A stretch of DNA of 64,000 bases from Phaeosaccion multiseriatum (taxonomy: Eukaryota > Ochrophyta, other classes), in the NCBI GenBank assembly GCA_965112735.1, contig OZ218962.1, positions 1,178,001-1,242,000 of the forward strand, given 5' to 3'. Made by a program: the position numbers and the translations under genes. The notes under the pieces are model-generated. The model had not been told where the DNA came from. It worked only from the letters and a program-made list of their open reading frames with translations, and did no database searches. Shown in pieces: positions 32,428 through 48,300 of this stretch. Position 1 is the stretch's first letter. Every line of letters begins with the position of its first letter.

Positions 32428-35400
32428 ATCTGTAGTACTCGTATCGCATGCAAATCGTGATTGCTCCTCACGTGAAGTGCCCATCAGTTATCCATCCCCC
32501 TCCCGTGAACTGCCATCCGTCGTCATCCGCTACCATCCACTCACACCTCATCCACTGCCATCCAACCCCACAACCCCGTGAACTGCCATCCACTGCCGTC
32601 CGCTGTCATACCATCCCTAGGAAGTGCTGGGCTACCTGCTGGACGGGCTCCATGAGGACCTCAACCGCATTAAGGTCAGGGAAGGAGGGAGGGAGGGAGG
32701 GAGGGAGGGAGGGAGGAAGGGGGGGAATTGTGGACTAGTCTCCCCCCTGGCGGTCTTGCCTTTGCCCTTGTTTCACTCACTCATCAATTCACTCACTCAC
32801 TCATCAATTCACTCACTCACTCATCAATTCACTCACTCACTCATCAATTCACTCACTCACTCATCGTCTCTCTCGCGCACTCGCTCACTCACTCACTTTC
32901 CCTCGCCCTTGCCCGCACGTTAAGCAGAAAAAGCCCTATGTGGAGATGCCGGACGGCGAGTGCGGTCGACCCGACGCAGTGGTGGGAGCGGAGGCTTGGG
33001 AGAAGATGAGTCTTCGAGAGCAGGTTCGTGCGTGCGTGCGTGCGTCAGGGTTGTGAGGGATGGAGGGAGGGAGAGAGGAAAGGGAAGGGACATAACATTA
33101 CATAACATTGAAGGGCGTGAGGTTAGGTTGTGGTGCGTTTTGTGCTTGTGTGTCGACGTCAATTTAAGTTCCAAGTCATGTACCCACCCTTTGCGCTCCT
33201 CTTCCGTTCACCCTCGATCCCTCGCCCCCTCCCTCCCTCCCTCCCTCCCTCTCTCTCCCTCGCTCTTTTCACCTACCCCCCCACCCCCCCACAGAGTGTG
33301 CTAGTGGACCACTGCTACGGCCAATTGAAGAGTAGCCTCACCTGCCCCTTTCCCTCTTGTGGCAAAGTGTCGAGAAAATTCGATGAGTTCAACCTCGTAA
33401 CCCTGGAGCTGCCCACGGACTTCGAGGATCGAGTCATGTTCCCGACAATGGTGTACAGAGTACCTGACATAGAGGAGGAAGAGGAGGAGGAGAAGAAGGA
33501 GGAGGGAGGGGAGGGGCATGGACGGGATAAGCACGCGGTGAAGAGGGCGAAGAAGAGACCAGCGTGGCAGACGCTCGTTGCTGTCAAGGTCAAGTGCGAC
33601 GCTACCATCGCCGACCTCAAGCGAGAGGTGAGCGAGCCATGGGTGGCGGAGAGGGAGGGAGGAAGGCATGCCTTGGCTTGTTATCTTTGTCGCCCGATTT
33701 GATGTAGCGGTAGCATGTGCCCTCCTCCCGTCCCTCGTGCTTCTTATTGCGTCCTCCGTTCTCCCTCCCCTCCTCCCTCCTTCCCCTCCTTCCCTCTAGA
33801 TGAGCAAGGTGGTGGGTGTGGACAGGGACTGCTTGCTCATGACGGAGGTGGTGCAAGGTAACATTCGACAAGTGGTGAAGGACGCCGTGCCGGTGTGCAA
33901 GGTGAGGGAGGGAGGGCGGGATGGAGGGGGAGGATAATGGCATGATGAAAAGCAACATCATGGCCCTACGAGGGAGAGACAAGGCTTCATTGTCAGAGGC
34001 TTCGAAGATGGATGGATGGATTCTTGCCTTTTTTGTCTCCCACATCCTGTAGGTCCCCCCTCGCTACTCACTCACTCACTCACTCACTCACTCACTCACT
34101 CTACACGCTCGCTTCCTCACTCACTCACCCACACACTCACTTACTCACTCACTTACTCACTCACTCACTTGTGAATGTCCTCCCTCAGGTGCGGGAGGAC
34201 GACAACCTCGTTGCCTATGAGGTGGTGCCCTTTGTACAGAGCCGGTATGGGCACGCCGCCCTGGTGCACAGACGACTCGTATGGGATGACGATGGCGACG
34301 ACGCGGAGGAGGAGGAGGAGGAGGAGGAGGGCGAGGGAGGAGGAGGAAGACGGCAGCGCGGCACCACCCCTCCCCAAGTGGACCTGCTGGGCTTACCCCT
34401 CGTTGTGTCCTTTGATTGGGGTTGGAGCTGTGCGAGGCTACGGAGACATGTGTGGGCGCAGGTCAAGGCGTTTGTGGAGGTGGAGGGCGCAGAGAATAAC
34501 TTGACTGAGCAGCAGCTCGCGGAGGTTGGTGGAGAGAGAGAGAGAGGCGGGAGGGGGAGTGAGAGAGGAGGGAGGGAGGGAGGGAGACGGAGAGAGAGGC
34601 GGGAGGGGGAGTAGAAGGGAGGGAGGTAGACAGAGAGAAATAGACAGAGAGGGGGAGTGGGAGGGAGGGAGAGAGAGAGAGGGAGGGGGGAGGTTGGTGT
34701 AGCGAGAAAAGGACACGGCAGGGCACACAGAGAGGCCTAACAGCTGCCTTCGTTGCTGCTTAACGCATCCCCGCAACCCCAAAACCCCAAACCAACAGGA
34801 GGTGGGTGCCATCTTGGAGCTGTCGGAGGTAGGGCAGAACGGCATCACTTACCGGCGCCCGTCCACGGCCACGGCAGCTGAGACGGAGGAGGTGAGTCAG
34901 CTAGCTGATGCTTTGCACTTCGTGAGTCAGCTAGCTGATGCGATTGCACTTCACCTCTTCATCAGTTCACCTGTCCCATCAGGTGTTCCCCTGTCTGTCG
35001 CCGTCCATCGGTGGCCTGTGGCCTTTTTGTGTCCATAGGGGTGTGGAGTGTCTCCTCGCCCTCTCGTTGACCTCTCACATGTTGTTTCATATCCTCTCCT
35101 CTCGTTTCCTTTCACCTTAGTTGCCCTCCTCCTGCCTTCTTCGGCCTTGGCTGCTTTGACCCTAATCGCTGCTCTCTTTTGTGCCGATGCAATAGTAGTA
35201 CCTTTCGCCTTTGGCCGTTACCGTTTCTCGTTGCCCCTTACCTAACCTTTCGCATACTCCCCCCCCCCCCTCCCTTTACACACACCACTACGCACACCTT
35301 TACCCCGGGTGCCCTTAGGCTGCGGCCATGGGAGTGAAGCCCACTCGGCTCGGTAGGTACCTCCCGTCGGGTGACTATGGACATGCGTCTCTCCGACAAG

Positions 35401-36975
35401 TGTTTCGAGCACCTCACTCAGACTCCTACACGCTGCACTTCCTCGCTGTGGACTGGACGGGCTGGCTGGCGCAGAGAGTCAACGCAGACAAGTGAGTGCG
35501 TGTGTGCATGTGCGTGGGTGGGTGCGTGGGTGGGTGCGTGGGTGGTGGGTGCGTGCGTGTGCCCCACTAGGGTCCTTGGGCTTCTCTCTCAAATCTCTTT
35601 CACTCTCTCTCCCTTCCCTCCTCCCTCGCTTCCTCGCATGTGCTCACTACCCACAGATTCTTCGCCCCTCCTGCCCACCACTTGAGCATTGCCCGGCTGC
35701 GGGACGAGGGCGCGGCGGTGCTGACGCTGGATCAGTGCTTCAACAAGTTCTCCGCCCCGGAGAAGCTCGACCCCGAGAACCCCTGGTACTGCAATCGGTG
35801 AGTCGTAAGAGTGGTTCATGACTTGATAGACCCCTTACTTTCCATCACAGCGCACCGCACCAAACCAATCCACTCCTCTCCTCCCCTCCCCTCCCATCCC
35901 TTCTCCTCTCCCCTCTTCACCTCGCCTCTCCTCTGTACCACCAAACACGAACAGCTGCAAGGAGCACCGCCAGGCCACAAAAACCCTTCAATTCATGCGC
36001 CTTCCCAATCTCCTCATCCTCCACCTCAAGCGGTTTGCCCTCGGCAGCAACAGGAGGGGGGGGCAGTTCCGCAGCAAGCTGGACACCCCTGTGGACTTCC
36101 CCATCAACGGGCTCGACATGAGTAGGTTGGTGGCTGTGAATTGGGGGTCTTTTGCCTTTTGCCTTTTGCCTTTTACCCCAAGGGGTGATGTGACTGATGG
36201 CCGTGCTTTGTCCCTGTTCTTGTCCTAGTTGTGTGGTCTCTGTGCGTTGGTTCCTCTGCCCATGGGCTTACATCCCTCCCTCCCTCCCTCCCTCCCTCCC
36301 TCCGCCTCTCTCTCTCCCCCTCCCTCTCCCTCTCTCTCTCTCCCTCCCTCTCCCTCTCCTTCTCCCTCCCTCCCTCCCTCCCTCCCTCCCTCCCTCCCTC
36401 CCTCATCAGATTCTGCCACCAAGAAGGCGAGGGCCTGCTTGCCGGCGATGGACAGGCTCCCCTCTACGACCTCTTTGCCGTGTCGTACCACATGGGTAGG
36501 TGTAATACTCTCGCTCTTCTCTTACCCTTGCTCTACCCTTGCCCTTGCTTTACTGTTGTGCCTGTCCTTGCCCTTGGCTCTGCTCTCTGCTGGCAGCAGC
36601 GTCCCGGCCTGGGGCGCAGTGTGTGTACCTACCTCTTGCCGGACATGTCTGTCCTCCGGATCCCTGTCTCATCAGCCTGTCGATCTTCCCTCTTCTTCTT
36701 CTTGTCGCTCTTGCGCCCCTCGCCCGCCCCCCTCTCCCCCGTCCGTTCACCCCGGTACCATGTCATGCTTTGTGCTTGCTGTGATGCTGTGATGGTCTTG
36801 TGCAGGCGGGATGGGCTTTGGTCACTACACCGCCTGTGTGCGGGACTGGGATGGGGGCGGGCTAAAGGACGACTGGTACCTGTGCGACGACGACTCGTGC
36901 GAGAAGATGGATGTGAAACATGTCAAGGACCGGGCGGCCTACGTGCTCTTCTACAAGAGGAGACAGTTCCGCTGA
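27867..36975 (+). CDS. TPR-DUSP-MYND ubiquitin-specific protease (1655 aa)
   Basis: Eighteen exons in continuous phase: 27867-28271, 28582-29793, 30062-30476, 30719-31155, 31291-31547, 31669-31981, 32222-32395, 32621-32674, 32928-33023, 33295-33627, 33800-33901, 34189-34524, 34799-34891, 35319-35491, 35657-35797, 35955-36125, 36410-36495, 36806-36975. Order of parts: Gln-rich start; TPR-like helices (AEDLRMEGNDMFRGGRLEEA, ARYWRANASLQLGHAVEA); acidic/Ser linker; DUSP-like segment (WYVLSFKWWQGWQLYV, YVLLPKDAFEALWEWYGGG); MYND zinc finger (CGAC, CKGC, YCSRTCQSAHWPYHKLLC); USP fold with Cys box GLSNLGNTCFLN (catalytic Cys near residue 987), the LDGLHEDLNR segment, zinc-ribbon cysteines (CPFPSC, WYCNRCKEH) and His box GGMGFGHYTACV. 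It removes ubiquitin from substrates; the USP4/11/15/19 group is the nearest relative. TPR and MYND parts probably recruit partners such as chaperones (inference). Confidence 0.92.
28380..28556 (+). repeat. (CTGT)n and (TCCC)n intronic arrays
   Basis: TCTG units followed by CCCT/CTCT arrays filling USP intron 1; pyrimidine-rich on the sense strand. Confidence 0.9.
29500..29511 (+). repeat. Exact TTGGTGATACAG element in USP exon 2
   Basis: Exact copy followed by four CAG triplets, in the frame giving L-V-I-Q inside a low-complexity linker. Confidence 0.9.
31836..31847 (+). repeat. Variant TTGGTGATACGG element in USP exon 6
   Basis: One change from the consensus, shifted by one base so that it reads V-G-D-T. 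It lies in the Gly/Ser linker between the MYND finger and the USP Cys box. Confidence 0.75.
32010..32215 (+). repeat. (CT)n, (ACTC)n and (TCCC)n arrays
   Basis: Successive pyrimidine-rich arrays filling USP intron 6 up to the acceptor at 32221. Confidence 0.9.
32774..32864 (+). repeat. 20-bp minisatellite in USP intron 8
   Basis: Four to five near-perfect tandem copies of TCACTCACTCATCAATTCAC, followed by more degenerate CTCACT units up to the exon 9 acceptor. Confidence 0.9.
34062..34172 (+). repeat. (ACTC)n array
   Basis: ACTC tetranucleotide array before the exon 12 acceptor of the USP gene. Confidence 0.9.
36271..36404 (+). repeat. (TCCC)n array
   Basis: TCCC/CTCT array ending a few bases before the exon 17 acceptor of the USP gene. 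Confidence 0.9.
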
Positions 36976-37376
36976 CCTCTTCCTTCTGCACACGAGCCTA
37001 CAGCTGCTGGTGCTGCTACTGGTACTAGGGCTTGGTGGTGGTGGTGGTGGTGGTGGTGGTGGTGGTGATGCTGCTGCTGCTGCAATGCGTAGAGGAGCTG
37101 AACCACAGGGTGGCGTTGGTGCTGGTGCTGGCCTAGGCTGCTCTACTGCCTCGGACTACGACGGGAGCCGAGGAAGGGTCGGGGAGGGGGCGGGAATTAT
37201 TTCAGGCTGCAAACGTTGCGGTCGTGTGCGTATGTTATGTGTGTATGTACATAAAAATTGTAGAACATCGTTGTGCGAGAGCGACGAAGAGGGCGTGGAG
37301 AGTGCGTGCGTGGGTCAGGTGTATGTCAATGAAATCTTTCACCATTTTTCATTTTTTCTTTTTTCCCCTTCCCCTA

Positions 37377-37664
37377 ATGGGCTCTAGTGATGATAATGCT
37401 GCCCCGGAGGCTCGTGAATGGAAGGCTGTCATACTCGAATGGATGGTGTATATCAGTGTGGGCATCTCCATTGTCCTCCTGGTTTGGACCCTGAGTATTT
37501 TCTACGGCTTGGGAGACGTACTCGTAAGCTCCACGCCCCTGGTGCTGACCTTCTTTGGCGTGTTAGGGGTTGCTCATTGGCTCGACAAAAGGGAAGCGCG
37601 AGAGAAGAAGGAAGCAGCAGAGGCGGCTGAAGGAGCGAAGGATGAGACGAAAAAGGGCAAGTAA
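37377..37664 (+). CDS. Small two-helix membrane protein, unknown (95 aa)
   Basis: One exon encoding 95 residues: an acidic start (MGSSDDNAAPEAREWK), a first hydrophobic segment WMVYISVGISIVLLVW, a second segment STPLVLTFFGVLGVAHW, and a Lys/Glu/Ala-rich tail (KREAREKKEAAEAAEGAK). No family was recognised. It starts 402 bases after the USP stop on the same strand. The ATG at 37377 follows a pyrimidine-rich stretch and is the only Met that gives a compact protein; an in-frame extension to 37224 looks non-coding. A CTCTAG just after the ATG could be an acceptor, so a missed 5' exon is possible. Confidence 0.5.
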   Translation: MGSSDDNAAPEAREWKAVILEWMVYISVGISIVLLVWTLSIFYGLGDVLVSSTPLVLTFFGVLGVAHWLDKREAREKKEAAEAAEGAKDETKKGK

Positions 37665-39137
37665 GATGTGGTGGAGGAGTTCCGAGCAGGGAGGGTTGGC
37701 GGCAGTAGGGCAGACAAAGGGCTTGGTTCCCTCTTTATGAGTGCGCTCCCGCCTCGGTCTGCTCTCACAGTGGCTCTACGGGCGTCAGCGTCAGTCAAGG
37801 ACAAGACACACAGCTCCTCCTCTCGCGGGGAAGAGCAGCGGCTCGAGGCCTTGCGCCGGTGAGAGAGAAGAGAGGTAGAGATCGCCACGGCCCGACAAGA
37901 GGGAATGAGGCAGAGCATGGTGTCGGGCAACACTGCAGTACAAGTGGACGTACAAATGTGCTTCCTTGTGCTTCATCAGTGGTGGGGAGGAGGGGCAGAG
38001 GACAAGGCAAGACGAGGGTGACAGGAAAGGAAGCAGTGAGGAAGCAGCACCAGAGCAGAGCCGAGGTGGCGAGAAGCTTCCTTTGCTAGTTACTCATTGA
38101 GCTGTCGGCAGCCTGTTTATGTGCACACCACTCATCCCGGTGGGGCTTCGGGAGCAACCCCCCAGCAGCTGGGCGGCAGAAGGAAGAAGGAGCTGGGGGG
38201 GGTCTGGGCCGATGAATGGTTTGGTTGGGATGATGGTGCTGTATGCAATAGCGTCCATGAGTACGCCCTAGGACACTCAGCCTCGCTCGTGCCGTCTTTC
38301 CGTCGGTAAGATTAGTTGCGCGCAATTGAAAGTACGACCGACTAGGGGAGTGGGTGCTTGCTGGTATGGATCCATCCCCCGAGCCGGAGTACAGGCTATG
38401 TATGGTACAGTGAAGCGTCCTGTGTGTGGGCGCTCCTCGTAGCACAGGCGCTGTGGTGATCTTTGGTCGAGGCGAGGGAGGGCAGGAAGGGGTGCGGGCT
38501 GTAATGTAAGCCCAAGGAATAAAGGATTTCCCCCTCTTCTCTCGCCGCGGATCCATCTACATCACCACACCACCCTCCACCAACAAATCACTCAACCACC
38601 CTTCTCTTACACTCGGAGGGAGTGCAACAGCTTGACCCAATGAGTACAATAGTGTAGGGTCTGCCAAAAGGGAAACGCTGCTGGCACACGGCGCCGACGC
38701 CGGAGCGGGAGCAAGACGACTCCCCCCGCTCTACCGATCGATATACTACCTCTGTTGCCCCCTCCCCACACCTGCAGTTTCAGTTTCATATGTTTCTCAG
38801 CCAACCTCGAGGAGGCCGGGAGGCAAAGATGGCGAACTTTATGTCATCACTTTGCTGGCCGTGGCTATCAGCCACACCCGCGCACCCCCACCCAGTGCCC
38901 CGAGCAATATTCTGATTTTCTGTAGAGTCCAATTCCGATTTGGACACCCCCCCAGAAGAAACAATTTCTCAATTTGTTCCGTGTACCCATGTACTTCTAC
39001 TCTTTTCCCCTGCTACTCACGTGGCTTCACTTTGACAAAAGTGCCCCCGGGTGGTGCACTTTGCCCGGGGGGGGTATTTGATTCTATTTGATTTCTGCAG
39101 CACCTTCAGTGCTTTTTTTGACGACAGGGGTCAGGGC
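37665..39137. other. Intergenic, no gene seen
   Basis: About 1.47 kb between the small membrane protein and the DUR3 gene. Open frames on both strands (for example 38556-38086 minus) have no domain and no supporting splice pattern. Near 39041-39075 GGTGCACTTTGCCCGGGG nearly repeats AAGTGCCCCCGGG as an imperfect inverted or direct repeat just before the DUR3 start. Confidence 0.5.
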
Positions 39138-42661
<3,524 letters not shown>

Positions 42662-44090
42662 ACACAGACCCACACACACACACACACACACTGTCATCCT
42701 ACTTCCACCTTCATCCATCCCCCCCTTCACTGTGACTCCGCTTGTGCCTATTGCTGCCCCTGCTGCACACCATGCAGCAGCCTATTGCTGCCCCTGCTGC
42801 ACACCATGCAGCAGTACAGGGCCATAGGGCCCACCCTGATCTCACGCATCATCCCTGTGTTCGTTAGCGCACAAACGATGCGCCCCTTTTAGACAAGAGG
42901 TGGATTTTCCCTTTTTGGTATGGAAAGTTTGACCCGCGGCCTGCCATCCAACATGCCGCATGACAAGATAAGAATTCCTTAATCTTGTCGTTGCTCTAAA
43001 ATCCTATGTTTTATTCCCTTTTAAAATTGGAATGGTACAGCAGTCGTTATTTTCTTGTCGAATGTCCTTCTGCTTTCGCTCACCCGTAAGATTTGAAGGC
43101 GACAGGAAGGCCCACTGCCGGGTATCGTATGGGCGACAGCAAGCCCCACTGCTGGGCATCGTAACGATAGTTTCTGCGTTGACCGGACAATCACCAACGA
43201 GAGAAGAAATGCCCAGCGGGGCAGTTGCACATGTGCCGACCTCCCTCGGCTGGCGCCTGTTCTCTCTAATATAGTCCCCCCTCTTCGTCCGGGTTTCCTG
43301 CCACTAATGTTACCAAAGATTTTGAGGGTCATTTCGCACTCGCCTTGCCCACCCCTACCTGGAGAGTGTAACAAAAACTGCTCCCCCTCAACTCGGCGAG
43401 GGGGGCACTTTAGGGGGAGGGGGGTAAGGACCCTCTGGGCTGCAAGACACCCTTATGTAAGACCCATATAGCCCTTACGTAAGGAATAGGAGTTTCAGTT
43501 TGCAAGGCCTCCAAAGGAACTGAACTTGATAGAGGTTGCAGGAGGTAATGATACTGGCATTCGACTGCTGCGCGGACGATAACCGGCTGCAACAGCTGAT
43601 GCCAGTGGTGGGAGGGGCATCTCCCACCTGAATTCACAGCAGGGGCACACACACACACACACACACACAGAGCAGGGGCAGAAGGGGCGCTACTACATTT
43701 TCCCCTATTCAGGTTATCTGATTACTGATTCCGGCCGGCGCGAATGGTTCATGACGAGCTAATGACTCGTTATATATCGCTACAGAACTTACCAATATCG
43801 ATCACCGAAAATGAAATCGAGATCGATTTTCCTTTCTTCTCTCCTTTTTCCCTTACACGCCAACTGTTTTTACATATTAGCCGTAGAGGACATTGGGGTT
43901 GTCCCTTCCCCTCAACGGAGGGAGAAAGCTTAGAAGCAAATGAAATAAAAATAGGTGAGTACATTTTTTAAATGGAGAGTTGGTTGATTAGACAAGACGC
44001 GCGCACGAATGAGATACAAAAGATAAGATGTGTGATGTTACATGCTTGAAAAGGGGGAACTGAGTACACTATAATAACGGACCATCCTGG
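42662..44090. other. Intergenic between convergent genes
   Basis: 1.43 kb between the stops of DUR3 (+) and the J-like/ankyrin gene (-), so it holds both 3' regions. No gene was recognised. It contains the 34-bp duplication at 42747, a pair of similar CCCACTGC.GGG.ATCGTA stretches near 43110-43165, and a CA tract at 43646-43669. Confidence 0.5.
42747..42814 (+). repeat. Perfect 34-bp tandem duplication
   Basis: Two identical adjacent 34-base units starting CCTATTGCTGCCCCTGC, 86 bases after the DUR3 stop and probably in its 3' untranslated region. Confidence 0.9.
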
Positions 44091-44399
44091 CTACCACTTG
44101 GTGACATCCTTGTTGCCGCCTGACACGGAGGAAGAGGAGGACGAGGAGGAGGAGGGGTGGGTGGTACCTCCTCCTTCCGTTGGCGGCGAGGAGGAGGAAG
44201 AGGTAGAAGAAGACGAAGACGGCATTGGAAAGGAGAAAGCGGAGGACGACGCTAGCCCCAAGCTGCCCAACTGGAAACTCGCAAAGCCTTGATCGAGGCC
44301 GGAGAGAGCAGGGCCACCGCCACCGTCCTGCAGCAGCTGAGCTTCGCTTTGCTGAGGCGCGGAGGACTCTGTAGTAGACACTCCTCCTCCTCCTCCTCC

Positions 44400-44453
<54 letters not shown>

Positions 44454-45300
44454 AGCAGAGGAGGCGAGAGGCTGCTGACCGAAGGCTCCGAAGCCTGTGG
44501 TCAGCCCTACTAGATCCAGCCCTGCGAAGTTGACCACTGTTTTGTTGGGTGTGGTCATGACACGAGAGAGAGGAGAGGACACGTCAGAAGGAGGAAGAGG
44601 GAGGGAGGGAGGGAGGGAGGGAAGGAGGGAGGGAGGGAGGGACGGAAGGAAGGAAGGAAGGAAGGAAGGAGGGATCGATACAGCGATGCGGTGGGGAGGT
44701 AGAGAAGAGTAAAGTCACTCACCACTTGGCCCATTTCCGGAAGCCTCCTCGGCCCCTTGACCGTTCGCAGAAGAAGAAGCACCGCTGGTGGCAGAGGTGA
44801 CAGCCGCAGCGGCAGGGGCAGCAGCAGCATCATCATCAGCAGTTGGTGATACAGGGGTGGGTGCGGACTCCGCGGCCTCCGCAGTCACACCACGCCGAGG
44901 CTGCGGCTGGGGCAAGAGACTCCCCCATAAACTGCCTCCCGCCGCGCCGCTCAAGCCGCCCTCGGCAGTCGCGGGAAGCATGACTGAGGAGGGAAGAGGA
45001 AGGCCTGCCCCGGCCCCTACCCCTAGCGTGTTCACTCCGCCCCAGAGCTGAGCCAAGTCCGGAGAGTCTTCGCCTCCAGCGGCAGCAGCACCAGCAGCAG
45101 AGTCTGCGCCCACACTGGCTGCTCGCTCCCCTGCCCCTGCTGCCCCTGCTGCCCCTGCTGCCCCTGCCCCTCCTGCCCCAGTACTTGCGTCCCCCCAGGG
45201 CGACACAACCGCCGCTCGGGTAGCTCCACCGCCGCCCGCAGTGACAGGAGGGCTGGCAGTCATAGCCCGACTCCGGCTTCTTTCCCCTCCTGTACCACCA

Positions 45301-45332
<32 letters not shown>

Positions 45333-48300
45333 AGACTTATGGCGGGGGCTGAGGCTGCGAAGCGCGGACAACAGAGTCGAGAGAGAGAGGAAGGAGAGAC
45401 GGAGAAAGGAGGGACGGAGGTACAGAGAGAGGAGAGGAAGGAAGAGAAGGCGGGAGAAAGGAGAGGGAGCGGTGAGAGAGGGAGAGGGAGAGATGGAAAG
45501 GGTGAGAGAGAGGATTGAGAAGGGGTATGAGAGAGAAGAGAGGGAGTGGGGAGGGAGCGAGACGTAGAGAGAGAAGAGGGAGAGAGCGGTAAGGTAAAGC
45601 TTGTTTCCTGGGCTCTCCTTCGCGTGCCACACCTCTACCAACCCCAGTCAGTCAGCCCCCCATCCTCTCAAACGAAGGCCCCACCGTGGAGCGGAGCACC
45701 GACAAAGTCCTCACGCTCTCGACTGCCCAACTCGCTGCAAGAGACTTACGTTGGTGACGATCCTTGGCTCCTGCCTTTCGAAGTCGGGAAGGTAGGCACA
45801 AACTCCCTGCGTGCGTGTGTGTGTGCGTATCGGTGTGTGTGAGAGGAGAGAGAGAGTGAGCGTATGTAGGTGTAGATACATGGCGCTTTGTCTTGATGCA
45901 TACGAAGGTCGATTATGAATGCCACTTCCCCTCTCACTCTGTATGTCCCCCGCATTCTTACTCTCACCTCGCCGCAGCGGACAGCTCTCCATTGTTGGCC
46001 GCCTCCAGCGCAGCGTTGATGCTTGCTGCAGTCTCTGCCTCTTCCCGAGAAGAAGGGGGAGATGAGGCCGCGCCGGCGGAAGACGTGGTGGGTAGCCGAG
46101 TCGAGGAGGAGGCTGTGGAAGGCACACATGAGGGAGAGGGAGTGACAGACACCACACATGACAGCGAGAGGAGAGTCGGGGAGGGTGGATGGCAGTGGAT
46201 GCAAAAAGAGCGTGAGGACCTCTTGATTTTTGTACTAAAACGTGTCCCCTGCCGGTAAGGAAGGACTCCCCCCACACGACCAATATCGACCTCGATCTCA
46301 ATATGTCGAGCACCTCCATTCACTTGACAACACAAGCCTCACTTCCCTCCACACTCACCGTCTCCGTTGCTCTCTCCGCCCCACACAGCGCCCGCCCCCC
46401 CTCCTCCTGCTGCTGACGCAAAGTGCTGTTGAGCCCCGCCTCTCATCCCCGCTGTCCACCTCGCTCCACCAGTGGCACTTCCGCCACTCGACCCAGCGTC
46501 CGAAGAAACGCCCTGAACCCGCGCAGCCGCAGTGACAGCTGCTGCTCCCTGCTGCTGCTGTAACACCAACTGCTGCTGCTGCTGGAAGCCCATCGGGGGA
46601 GCATGAGGCAAGGGCGGTGGGACCAGGTGCTGCTGCTGCTGCTGCTGCTGCTGCTGCATCGCCAACTGCTGCTGCTGGAGCACTCCCATGTGCGCCGCTG
46701 AGAGGGACGGCTGAACGAAGGCGTGACTTGCTGCGACTATCTGTGAAGCTGCTGCCGCTGCCGCCGCTACTAGTGCCGGCGGAGGCGGAGGGGGTGGAGG
46801 GGGAGGTGGCAAACCTGCCAGCTGCGCGGCCTGCTGCTGCTGCTGCTGCTGCTGCTGTAGCACCAACTGCTGCTGCTGTTGCTGCTGCTGCGCTCGTTGG
46901 AAGGCCGCAGCATGTGTCAAAGCGGGGGGCGGGGGGGGCGCGTGTGCGAGGAAACGCGCGTTACGTCCATTGCCGTGAATGGCGCCCCCTGCCTGCTGCT
47001 GAGCTGCGCCAGAGACACCAGCACCACCCGCAGCAGTAGCAGAAGCACCAGCACCATTGCCACCACCATGTCTTGCTGCCAAGGGTGGTGGAGGAGGAGG
47101 AGGTGGAGGGGCTCTCCCCGGTAGAGTCGCTATATGAGCGTACTGGGGCTGCTGCTGGCCCTGCTGCTGCTGCTGCATGTTGTGGGCTTGCCGCTGCTGC
47201 TGGTGCTGCTGCTGCTGTATCACCAACTGCTGCTGTTGCGCGAGGTTGTGCCGCTGCTGTGCTAGGGCGTGCGCATCCACGGCCATGTGGGGGGAAATAG
47301 GAATGCCTATGAGGTGCGGGGGGGGACTGACAAGGCGGTAGGGCGGACCCACTCCTACTCCTCCTCCTCCTCCTCCTGCTGCTGCTGCTGCTGCTGCTGC
47401 TGGTCCTCCTCCTCCTGCTCCTCCCCCCGGTACTACGCCTGATGCGGAGAGTGATCCAGGGGGTGGTATGCCCGCGGCGGCCTGAGCAGCGGCGTGGAGT
47501 TGCTGCTGCTGTTGCTGTTGCTGCTGGTGCTGGTGCAGCTGCTGCATCCGGAAGATGTTCTGTAGGTGCTGCTCTTGCTGCTGCTGATGCTGCTGCTGCT
47601 GTTGGTGCTGCTCTTGGTGCGGTTGCTGCTTCTGCTGCTGCTGTTGTTGATGGCGTTGTTGCTGCTGTAGTTTCTGCTGCTGCATCACCAACTGCTGTTG
47701 CTGCTGCTGTTGCTGGCCTGCTACAAGCAGCGCGGAAGGACTCCCTCTAGCCAGAGTGTTCCCACCCCTTGGATCCGGAGGTCCCCCTTGAATCACCGCT
47801 ACTGCTGCTGCTGCTCCTGCTGCGGCGCCCAGCCTCGCCGCTGCCCCCTCTCTCCCCGCCACAACAGCTCCTCCAGCCATCCCCATTGCCGCTGCCGTCG
47901 CCCCTGCTCGCCCCCCTGCTCGTGCTGCTATAATACCGCTGCCTCCCACGCCCGCTGCCAGCCCTGCCCCTCCTCCTGCTGCTACCATCTGTGAGCCTCC
48001 TCCTCCTGCTACTGATGTACCACCAAGTCCAATACCTGCTGCTGCTGCTCCAGTCCTGTCCTGCAGCAGGAGGTGTTTCGGAGGTGGCGTGTGCGTATTC
48101 TTGTCTCCTCCTCCTCCTCCTGCTGCTGCTGCTGCTGCTGCGATGCTGGCCTCTTCATCCGCCCTCAGCTTCTCTGCCGCCCTCTTCTTCTCTTCCTCCG
48201 CTGCTCTGCGCTGTGGGAGGGAGGCATTCCAGTTGCGATTGATCCTCCGTAGCTCCTCTCGATGCCTGGGGCAAGCGTCAAGCACCATACGTATACGCCA

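Noticed and set aside
38086-38556. Minus-strand open frame of 156 codons in the region before DUR3
   Set aside because: No domain, no targeting signal, no splice context, and unremarkable codon use; it is probably a chance frame in GC-rich DNA.
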